From positions 1-8,752 of the forward strand of contig JAFDHW010000079.1 of assembly GCA_019308705.1 (NCBI GenBank): a DNA stretch of 8,752 bases, given 5' to 3'. Below, in pieces: positions 1 to 5,424 of the stretch. This DNA is from Deltaproteobacteria bacterium (GTDB lineage Bacteria; Desulfobacterota; Desulfobacteria; Desulfobacterales; Desulfatibacillaceae). The stretch's first letter is position 1, and every line of letters starts with the position of its first letter. The position numbers and the translations under genes were made by a program. The notes beneath the pieces are model-generated. The model saw nothing but the letters and a program-made list of their open reading frames with translations, was not told where the DNA came from and did no database searches.

Positions 1-152
1 TTCCTCCAATAATCAGACCGTCTTTGGCGCAAGACCCGAAAAACAGCTCCAACGGATTGAAACTAACGAAAAATTCGATCTCGGGCAAAATTGCTCATGA
101 ATAATCCGGGTTAGGTCCTGTCCAGGCCTGCGCCAAGGGGCTTTTTCGCCCG
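1..152. other. Gene-free, lower-GC segment at window edge
   Basis: No reading frame here looks coding on either strand. The first 120 bases are about 45% G+C (54 of 120 counted), against about two thirds for the rest of the window, so the segment is compositionally foreign to its surroundings. It could be the end of an insertion sequence, a decayed remnant or an ordinary AT-rich intergenic region. No terminal inverted repeat or target duplication can be recognised because the other side lies outside the window. A short GGGC/GCCC hairpin with a T-rich loop occurs at 138-151. Confidence 0.4.
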
Positions 153-191
153 CCAAAACAAAGCCGCCGGAGGGTGTCTTCCCCCGGCGGC
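153..191 (-). terminator. Intrinsic terminator of the RnfB/GltD-like gene
   Basis: An inverted repeat lies 26 bases beyond the minus-strand stop codon at 217-219. Bases 184-191 (CCGGCGGC) pair with 163-170 (GCCGCCGG). A further three pairs (181-183 with 172-174) close a six-base loop, and one A (171) is bulged. Read on the minus strand the stem is followed by TTTGTTTTGG (162-153), a U-rich tail. Stem, loop and tail together are the textbook form of a rho-independent terminator. There is no T tail on the plus side, so it acts only on minus-strand transcription. Confidence 0.8.
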
Positions 192-216
192 CGGATCGGC
201 ATGGGTGCCGGCCCGG

Positions 217-2289
217 TTACGCGGTTTTCTTGGCGTCCGCTTCGTAGCACACCAGGCCGCACTGAAGGCAGCGCCGGGCTTCCCGGCGGGCCGTCTCCCG
301 GGTGTAGCCGGTTTCCCGTTCCACGCCGGGGGCCATCTCCCCCGGACCGGCGGCGGCCAGGGGCTCCCGGTGCTTGGGGGAAACGCCCGAAAGCTCGGCC
401 ACGTCCTGCACCCTCACCGTGGGGGTGATGACGTTTTCCGGCAAGGCGGGCTCCTGGCCGTTCATGACCATCTGGACGCTGGCCGCGCCCCGGCGCCCCG
501 CGCCCACGGCCTCCACGGCCGCGGCGTAGTCCGTCAGCTCGTCCGCCGGGGAAAGCAGCCCGCCGGAAAGGTCCGCCGCGGGCTTCTTGTACGGCGGCAC
601 GGCCACCCAGGCGATGGGACCGTCGGTGTCCTGGTCCTCGGGGGGCAGGGATTCCTGGTCCAAAGCCGCTTCGCCCTCTTGCTCCTCGTCCACCTGGCGC
701 ACGAACACCAGTTCCGGAACGCGGCCCGCGGCCACCACCAGCCGGTCCGCGGGGATGGTCTTCTTTTCACAGGAGCCAAGGTCCATGACCTCCACCTCCT
801 GCAGGGACCGGTCCTCGCCGAACAGGCGGGTCACAGCGGTGTTGAAAAGGATCTCCACGCCCTTTTCCCTGGCCTGGGAGACCAGGGCCTCGTCCACCCC
901 GGCCTCGCCCCGGGCGGTACGCAAAAGGACCACCTTGTTCTTGGACGCAACCTCCATGGCGGCCGACACGGCGGTCTTGCCGCCGCCCGCGAACACGGCG
1001 TTGTCCTTGAAATCCAGCTTCTCGCGGGACTCCGCTCTGACCGCGTCGATGAGCAGGAACACGCCAGGCAGGACCTTTTCCGGCCCCGCAGACGGGTTCC
1101 TGCCAAGGCGGCTGTCCCACCCGCCCGAGGCCACGAACACGGCGTCGTAGCCTTCCTGGAGCAGGGCGCTGATGGTGGCGTCGCGGCCCAGGGCGGTGTT
1201 GGTTTTGGCGTCAACGCCCATTTCCAGGATGCCCTCGATGTCCCAGTCCAGCGCCGCTGCGGGCAGGCGCTCGGCCGGGATGGCGGTGCGCAACAGCCCG
1301 CCCAGGCGGTCCGTGGCTTCCAGCACCGTGGGGGCGTGCCCCAGCCGGGCCAGGAAATAGGCCGCGGAAAGCCCCTCGATGCCGCCGCCGGCCACGGCGA
1401 CGCGCCGGCCGGTTTCCGGGGCCTTCTTGGGCAGGATGTGCCTTCCGGCCGACCGCTCCAGGTCCGAGGCGCAGCGCTTGATGGGGTTGATGGCCACGGC
1501 CTCGTCCACCAGGTTCCGCCGGCAGGCGGTTTCGCAGGGGTGGGGGCAGATGCGGCCGATGGTGGCCGGGAAGGGGTTTCTTTCCTTGATCACCAAAAGC
1601 GAGCCTTCGAAGTCGCCCTCGGCGGCGCGCTTCATGTACTCCCGGATGTCCAGGCCCGCGGGACAGGCGCGCTGGCAGGGGGTGGTGCATTCCTCGGTGG
1701 TGTATTCCCGCATGATGCGCCGCACCAAGGAGGAAAGCCGGATGATGCCCTTGGGGCACACCCGTTCGCAGGTGCCGCAGCCCGTGCATTTCTGCTCGTC
1801 CACCACGGGCAGGCCGTCGGGGCCCATGGAAAGGGCGTCGAACGGGCAGGCGGCCGCGCAGGTGCCCAGGCCCAGGCACCCCACCCGGCATACCTTCATG
1901 CCGCCGGACAACAGGGCCGCGGCCCGGCAGTCCGGCGCGCCCTCGTACAGGTACAGGGTGTCCGCGTCCGCCACGCCATAGTAGCAACCCGGCCGGGCCA
2001 CGTCCGGCTCGGAAACGGAAACCGCCACGCCCAGGATGCCCGCGATCTGCTCCGCCAGCTCCGGCCCGCCGGCCACGCAGGCGCTGGGCGAGGCCTCGCC
2101 GGCCACGATGGCCGCGGCGGTGGAGGAGCAGCCCGGGTACCCGCACCCGCCGCAGTTGGCTCCCGGCAGGGCCTCGTCCACGGCCTCCACCTTGGGGTCC
2201 ACGTACACGTAAAAAATCTTGGAGGCCACAGCCAGCCCGGCGCCGACGAGAACCCCCAGCCCACCCATGGTCAACAAGGCGGTAAACAC
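217..2289 (-). CDS. RnfB-type iron-sulfur protein fused to GltD/NfnB-like FAD oxidoreductase
   Basis: This 690-residue protein joins two electron-transfer modules. Residues 4-24 form one membrane anchor, as in RnfB. C46, C49, C54 and C71 form the RnfB four-cysteine cluster motif (NCGGCGYPGC, then C71). Two ferredoxin-type 4Fe-4S motifs follow: C134/C138/C144/C148 and C168/C171/C174/C178. From about residue 200 it resembles the glutamate synthase small subunit and NfnB family. That part has a cysteine-rich N-terminal domain (C201, C205, C209; C248, C252, C256), a first dinucleotide fold with GGGIEG at 301-306, a second with GGGKTA at 435-440, and a final RRCLQCGLVC motif (672-681). Family knowledge suggests electron transfer between ferredoxin, flavin and NAD(P)H at the inner face of the membrane; the partner is unknown. 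No rnfACDGE gene lies nearby. It is transcribed alone, divergently from PNP, and ends at its own terminator. Both glycine-rich motifs depart from the usual GxGPAG and GGGNTA forms. The GTG start is chosen for its well-placed AAGGAG; ATG codon 8 is the alternative. Identification of the two modules is strong; the physiological role is inferred. Confidence 0.88.
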   Translation of the reverse strand: MFTALLTMGGLGVLVGAGLAVASKIFYVYVDPKVEAVDEALPGANCGGCGYPGCSSTAAAIVAGEASPSACVAGGPELAEQIAGILGVAVSVSEPDVARPGCYYGVADADTLYLYEGAPDCRAAALLSGGMKVCRVGCLGLGTCAAACPFDALSMGPDGLPVVDEQKCTGCGTCERVCPKGIIRLSSLVRRIMREYTTEECTTPCQRACPAGLDIREYMKRAAEGDFEGSLLVIKERNPFPATIGRICPHPCETACRRNLVDEAVAINPIKRCASDLERSAGRHILPKKAPETGRRVAVAGGGIEGLSAAYFLARLGHAPTVLEATDRLGGLLRTAIPAERLPAAALDWDIEGILEMGVDAKTNTALGRDATISALLQEGYDAVFVASGGWDSRLGRNPSAGPEKVLPGVFLLIDAVRAESREKLDFKDNAVFAGGGKTAVSAAMEVASKNKVVLLRTARGEAGVDEALVSQAREKGVEILFNTAVTRLFGEDRSLQEVEVMDLGSCEKKTIPADRLVVAAGRVPELVFVRQVDEEQEGEAALDQESLPPEDQDTDGPIAWVAVPPYKKPAADLSGGLLSPADELTDYAAAVEAVGAGRRGAASVQMVMNGQEPALPENVITPTVRVQDVAELSGVSPKHREPLAAAGPGEMAPGVERETGYTRETARREARRCLQCGLVCYEADAKKTA

Positions 2290-2295
2290 GGCAAC

Positions 2296-2303
2296 TTCTC
2301 CTT
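2296..2303 (-). promoter_or_regulatory. Ribosome binding site that fixes the GTG start of the RnfB/GltD-like gene
   Basis: On the minus strand AAGGAGAA lies six bases before GTG (2289-2287). The next in-frame ATG is seven codons further in, too far to use this site. It therefore supports the GTG start and the full N-terminal hydrophobic anchor. Confidence 0.75.
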
Positions 2304-2332
2304 GATGGTTTTTCGGGAAAAAGGCTGTTTGC

Positions 2333-2355
2333 GCGGTTTGAAAACCGCATTTTTT
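2333..2355 (+). terminator. Terminator-like hairpin in the divergent intergenic region
   Basis: GCGGTT (2333-2338) and AACCGC (2343-2348) form a six-pair stem with a four-base loop, which could zip one pair further. It is followed on the plus strand by A and six T (2350-2355). This has the form of a weak intrinsic terminator for plus-strand transcription, yet no plus-strand gene lies in front of it. It may end antisense transcripts of the minus-strand gene. Alternatively, read from the other strand, it is simply a hairpin in that gene's 5' leader. Confidence 0.35.
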
Positions 2356-2431
2356 CGGGGACCTTGGTTAGCACGGCGCGCACCGCTTGGCAAGGGAAGA
2401 AACCCCCCTTCGCCGGAGGTCGATCCCTTCC

Positions 2432-2460
2432 TTGACCGCCACGGGCCGATACAGTACTGC
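2432..2460 (+). promoter_or_regulatory. Candidate sigma70-like promoter for the PNP gene
   Basis: TTGACC (2432-2437; five of six match the -35 consensus) is followed after 17 bases by TACTGC (2455-2460), a poor -10 match. The placement is right for transcription of the PNP gene about 85 bases downstream, but the -10 is weak and the call is tentative. No convincing opposing promoter was found. On the minus strand TTGCCA, then 17 bases, then TAACCA (2397 down to 2369), with TG one base before the -10, is the best candidate for the RnfB/GltD-like gene. Confidence 0.3.
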
Positions 2461-2483
2461 TGGCGTTGGCCCTTTTGGCGGAC

Positions 2484-2501
2484 CCCGGCCGCGGGGCCGG
2501 G
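2484..2501 (+). other. GC-only hairpin in the PNP leader
   Basis: CCCGGCC (2484-2490) and GGCCGGG (2495-2501) form a perfect seven-pair stem with a four-base loop (GCGG). It lies 22 bases before the leader-peptide ATG and has no T-run, so it is not a terminator. It would be in the 5' untranslated region of the PNP message and might affect stability or access to the ribosome site. In GC-rich DNA such stems also occur by chance. Confidence 0.3.
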
Positions 2502-2523
2502 ACGCATCGAACAAGGATCAACC

Positions 2524-2571
2524 ATGATTCCCCAACCATGGAATGAAAGACCATGCATCCGGAATACGTGA
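2524..2571 (+). CDS. Possible 15-codon leader ORF overlapping the PNP start
   Basis: An ATG at 2524 is preceded by AAGGA at 2513-2517, a better ribosome site than the one in front of PNP. It opens a frame encoding MIPQPWNERPCIRNT and stops at TGA 2569-2571, 19 bases inside the PNP gene in another frame. Ribosomes finishing here would end 16 bases past the PNP ATG and could reinitiate, so the arrangement could couple or limit PNP translation. No run of a single amino acid suggests classical attenuation. It may be fortuitous. Confidence 0.3.
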   Translation: MIPQPWNERPCIRNT

Positions 2572-3377
2572 GCCGGGTCCAGGAAGCCACGGAATTCATC
2601 CGCAGGCGCGCCGGGCAAGGCGTCCGGGCGGCCCTGGTGGCGGGCACGGGCCTTTCCAACGCCCTTGAGGGGCTCGTTTCCCGGGCGGAAATCCCCTACG
2701 GCGAGATTCCCCACTTTCCCGCGTCCACCGCGCCGGGGCACGAGGGCCGGTTGGTGATGGGGGAGCTTTCCGGCACCCGCGTGCTGGCCTTCAAGGGCCG
2801 GTTCCACCTGTACGAAGGGTACTCCGCCCTCCAGGTGACCTTTCCCGTGCGGGTGGCGCGGGAACTGGGCGCGCAAACCCTGGTCCTGGCCAACGCCGTG
2901 GGCGGCTTGAACCCCGGGTTCGCCCCCGGGGACATCGTGCTGGTGGAGGACCATATCAACCTCACCGGCGAGAACCCGCTGGTGGGGAAAAACCACGGCC
3001 CCTGGGGCCCCCGGTTCCCGGAAATGGGCGCGGCCTACGACCCCGGCCTGAAAGAGACGGCCCTTTCCGGGGCGGCCAGGCGCGGGCTGGTTCTCCAGCG
3101 GGGCGTGTATGCGGGTCTGAAAGGACCCTCCCTGGAGACCCCGGCGGAAATGGCTTTTTTACGGGCCGTGGGAGCGGACATGGTGGGGTTTTCCATGGTC
3201 AACGAGGTCATCGCCGCGGTGCATGGCGGCATGAAGGCCCTGGGTCTGGCCGTGGTCACCAATGTAAACGTGCCCGGCGCCCTGACCCCCGCCACCCTGG
3301 ACGAAATCCTGGCCGTGGCCCAAAAGGCCGCGCCCTCGGTGGCGGCCGTGATCTCGGAAGTAGCGGCGGCCTTGTAA
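2553..3377 (+). CDS. Purine nucleoside phosphorylase, trimeric (PNP/MTAP) family
   Basis: The 274-residue protein has the full length and motif order of trimeric purine nucleoside phosphorylases, which split purine nucleosides with phosphate into base and ribose 1-phosphate for salvage in the cytosol. Visible are the phosphate loop GTGLS (31-35; usually GSGLG), GHEG with H63, GRFHLYEGY (82-90; R83, H85), ANAVGGLNP (113-121), NPLVG (141-145), GPSLETPAE (191-199) with the purine-binding Glu at 195, S214, and TN at 236-237. Asn237 matches human Asn243, as expected for 6-oxopurine (inosine or guanosine-type) substrates. Two pocket residues differ from the usual enzyme: Phe213 in place of the Met before the phosphate-binding Ser, and Leu249 where the His contacting the ribose 5'-OH usually sits. 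That could favour 5'-deoxy or 5'-methylthio nucleosides (inference). The ATG at 2553 is the only possible start after an in-frame TGA at 2544-2546; its ribosome site (GGAA, 2540-2543) is weak. The family call is secure, the exact substrate is not. Confidence 0.92.
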   Translation: MHPEYVSRVQEATEFIRRRAGQGVRAALVAGTGLSNALEGLVSRAEIPYGEIPHFPASTAPGHEGRLVMGELSGTRVLAFKGRFHLYEGYSALQVTFPVRVARELGAQTLVLANAVGGLNPGFAPGDIVLVEDHINLTGENPLVGKNHGPWGPRFPEMGAAYDPGLKETALSGAARRGLVLQRGVYAGLKGPSLETPAEMAFLRAVGADMVGFSMVNEVIAAVHGGMKALGLAVVTNVNVPGALTPATLDEILAVAQKAAPSVAAVISEVAAAL

Positions 3378-3388
3378 GGCGGGCCGAT

Positions 3389-3417
3389 TTGGCTGACGGC
3401 GGCAAACGTGGTAGATT
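3389..3417 (+). promoter_or_regulatory. Sigma70-like promoter with extended -10
   Basis: TTGGCT (3389-3394) and TAGATT (3412-3417) are separated by exactly 17 bases. Each matches its consensus hexamer at four of six positions, and TGG directly before the -10 makes an extended -10 element. It begins 11 bases after the PNP stop, so transcription would start near 3424 and run into the small frameshifted gene and probably on to the membrane glycosyltransferase-like gene. This is the best-formed promoter in the window, but it was found by eye only. Confidence 0.5.
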
Positions 3418-3484
3418 CGCACAACGGGAAGAAACCGGAAACGCCTTTTCGCCCGGCTGCATGCGGAACAGCAGAGCAAGGTTC

Positions 3485-3844
3485 ATGGTTTATTCTTTTC
3501 TGCGGCGCGCCAGCACGCCAGCCATTTCCAGATGTTCATCGTCCAGGAGGCCCTGAAGCAGAAGGGGATTCCCTTTGAGCAGCGGGGAAGCAAAGTTTTC
3601 CACAACCACGAATTTGCCCGGGCGCGCAAACTTTCGGCCCGGCTTTCCGGAAAGAACGGGGTCTTCTGCTGCAAGGGCCACCGGGGAAGTGATCAACCAG
3701 CAGAAGATCTACCGGGACATCCAGCACCTGATGAACCTTCGCCGCGCTCCCGCGCCCCTGGCCCGGGAGGCGCTGGTGCACCTGGCGCATTACCGGCTGG
3801 CCGCCTACACGGCGAAAAAGGCGGCGAAGAATCTGCTCTTGTAA
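3485..3844 (+). pseudogene. Small gene of unknown function, interrupted by two compensating frameshifts
   Basis: No single frame runs through this region, yet codon use (strong G/C in third positions) marks a plus-strand coding path that changes frame twice. It starts at ATG 3485 (MVYSF). It moves to another frame near the T-run 3496-3499, runs through codons including MFIVQEALKQKGIPF (from 3532) and VFHNHEFARARKL, then returns to the first frame near the G-run 3683-3686. It ends with EVINQQKIYRDIQHL, LVHLAHYRLAAYTAKK and a TAA at 3842-3844. One added T and one removed G would give a basic protein of about 119 residues, mostly predicted helical. I do not recognise the family. Both breaks lie in homopolymers, so sequencing error is as likely as true decay. 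An intact promoter precedes it. ATG 3461 in the same frame and ATG 3532 are alternative starts; none has a good ribosome site. Confidence 0.5.
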
Positions 3845-3904
3845 ACGCCCCGGCCCCCAGGCCGCTTCGAGGCGAAAAGCCTTTATCCTCATCGCACCGG
3901 TCCA

Positions 3905-5326
3905 ATGCCATTGCGCAAACCATGCCTTCCGTTCCGCCAGGCCCGCCTGCTTGCCTTGTTCGTCCTGCCGGGGTTTGCCGCTTTTTTTCCCAGCCTTTTT
4001 GTCTTTTTTCTTTCCGACGATTTCCAGATGCTCCACTGGGCCGGGACCGGCGGTCCGTTCGCCTTCTGGTGCGGTGGCGAAGGGTGCGTCTTTTTCCGGC
4101 CCCTGGCCGCGGCCAGCATCTTCGTGGACTACCGCCTGTGGGGCCTTTTTCCGGCCGGGTTCCACGCCGTGAACGTGCTGTTGCACGGGGTCAACGCGTT
4201 TCTGGTCTACGTCCTGTTTTCCCGGGTCTTTCCAAGAAGCCGAAAGGCCGGGCTTTTGGCGGGCCTGTTGTTTCTGCTTCTGCCCGCGCACGTGGAGGCC
4301 GTGACATGGATCTCCTGCCGCACCGACCTTCTGGCCGCGTTCTTCGCCCTGCTCAGCCTGATCGCTTTTGCGCGTTCTCTTAAACCGCCGCCGGAAAACG
4401 CCCCAAGACCACGGCGGGCCGCCATATTCGCCGCCGCGCCCCTGTTTTTCCTGGCCAGCCTGTTGAGCAAGGAGTCCACCGCGGCCCTGCCCCTTGTGGC
4501 CGCGCTCATGGCTGCGGCCCACCCGAGCTTTCGTCTGGAACGGGACGGCAGGCGGGCGGCCGCGGCCGTGGGGCTTTTGGCCTTGGTGATGGGGGGCTAC
4601 CTCTTGTGGAGAAGGGCGGCCCTGGGCGTGTGGGTGGGGGGCTATGGCGTGGAGGCGCATTTCCTGAAGGCGTGGTCCAGCCCCCTCCTGACCACGAAGC
4701 TTTTGGCCGCCTTCCTTGCCAAGACCTTTCTCCCGCCCCAGGCCGCGGGGCCGCTGTGGGCGCTCAGGGGCCGGCCTTTTCTGGCGGCCGCCGTCTTGGT
4801 GTGCGCCCTGGCCGTGCTTCTGGTCCTGCGCACCCCGGCGCGGGATCTGAAAACCATGGGGCTGCTCCTGGCCTGCCAGGCCGCGGCGCTGTTGCCTGTC
4901 CTGGGCCTGGGCGTCAGCCTGGACACCACGGTGGGCGACCGCTTCCTGTACTTCCCCTCCGTGTTCGGCGTGTTCGCCCTGTCCGCCCTGCTGGTTTCCC
5001 TGGCGCCGAACCGGAACCCCGTTGCCGTAGCCATCCCGGTGCTGGCCCTGTTTTCGGCCTTTGTGCTGGCGAACCAGGTTCCCTGGGTAAAGGCCGGGCA
5101 AGCCGCCCGCCAGGTTTTGGACCAGGTGGGCAGGGACCGGGGCCGGGCGGAGATCGTGGTACACGCCCCCAAGGCCATGCAGGGGGCCTACGTGTTCAAG
5201 AACGGGCTGAAGCAAGCGGTGCTGGTCTATTACGGGCAGGAGGTCTGGGACAAGGTGCGCGCCGGGGGGGCGTCCCCGCCCGCCCTGGCGGTGCGCGGCC
5301 CGGCCCCGGGCAGCGGGGAGGATTGA
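3905..5326 (+). CDS. Polytopic GT-C-type glycosyltransferase-like membrane protein (PMT/TMTC-like)
   Basis: The protein has 473 residues, with about nine to eleven hydrophobic segments between residues 15 and 390 and a short soluble tail (about 395-473). A DDF motif at 38-40, just after the first membrane segment, fits the catalytic Asp pair of GT-C enzymes, which use polyprenyl-phosphate sugars outside the membrane. Other family-like motifs are FRPL (64-67) followed by a DYRLWGLFPAGFHAVN stretch, HVEAVTWISCRTDLLA (129-144), SKEST (189-193) and GDRFLYFPSV (344-353). These recall bacterial relatives of TMTC proteins, which usually carry C-terminal TPR repeats; here there are none. It may glycosylate a protein or envelope glycan, but donor and acceptor cannot be read from the sequence. 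No other glycan genes are nearby. ATG 3905 is the first start after the preceding gene's in-frame TAA at 3842-3844. It has no clear ribosome site, so translation may depend on coupling to the upstream reading frame. The gene ends at a strong terminator. Confidence 0.75.
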   Translation: MPLRKPCLPFRQARLLALFVLPGFAAFFPSLFVFFLSDDFQMLHWAGTGGPFAFWCGGEGCVFFRPLAAASIFVDYRLWGLFPAGFHAVNVLLHGVNAFLVYVLFSRVFPRSRKAGLLAGLLFLLLPAHVEAVTWISCRTDLLAAFFALLSLIAFARSLKPPPENAPRPRRAAIFAAAPLFFLASLLSKESTAALPLVAALMAAAHPSFRLERDGRRAAAAVGLLALVMGGYLLWRRAALGVWVGGYGVEAHFLKAWSSPLLTTKLLAAFLAKTFLPPQAAGPLWALRGRPFLAAAVLVCALAVLLVLRTPARDLKTMGLLLACQAAALLPVLGLGVSLDTTVGDRFLYFPSVFGVFALSALLVSLAPNRNPVAVAIPVLALFSAFVLANQVPWVKAGQAARQVLDQVGRDRGRAEIVVHAPKAMQGAYVFKNGLKQAVLVYYGQEVWDKVRAGGASPPALAVRGPAPGSGED

Positions 5327-5359
5327 AGCGGAGCCTGCGGCCGGTTTTTCAAAAGGAAA

Positions 5360-5400
5360 CGGGGGAACCCCGGGCCGGGACGCCGGAAGGGGTTCCCCCG
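5360..5400. terminator. Bidirectional terminator between converging genes
   Basis: Bases 5360-5371 (CGGGGGAACCCC) pair perfectly over 12 positions with 5389-5400 (GGGGTTCCCCCG). The 17-base loop holds a smaller CCGG/CCGG stem. On the plus strand the stem is followed by the T-rich CTTGTCTTGT; on the minus strand by GTTTCCTTTTGAAAAA. It lies 33 bases past the glycosyltransferase-like stop and 24 bases past the alcohol dehydrogenase stop, and can serve both converging transcripts. Confidence 0.85.
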
Positions 5401-5424
5401 CTTGTCTTGTATTCCGTGGTAATC

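Noticed and set aside
205..2571. A 788-codon open frame on the plus strand opposite the RnfB/GltD-like gene
   Set aside because: It is a GC-driven shadow: the protein is low-complexity, rich in Gly, Ala, Arg and His, with no motif, while the minus strand encodes clear cysteine and nucleotide-binding motifs. Only its last 16 codons were kept, as the leader ORF.
3490..3696. A 68-codon minus-strand ORF with a TTG start (ends VLARRRKE)
   Set aside because: It looks protein-like, but its third codon positions are not GC-rich, whereas the opposite strand shows strong coding-type third positions. It also has no ribosome site.
3869..3882. A small AGGC/GCCT hairpin followed by TTTA between the frameshifted gene and the glycosyltransferase-like gene
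   Set aside because: Four pairs only and a short T-run; too weak to call a terminator in GC-rich DNA.
3536..5215. A 559-codon minus-strand frame opposite the glycosyltransferase-like gene
   Set aside because: Its product is full of Gln, Gly, Arg and Pro without domains, while the plus strand shows membrane segments and family motifs.
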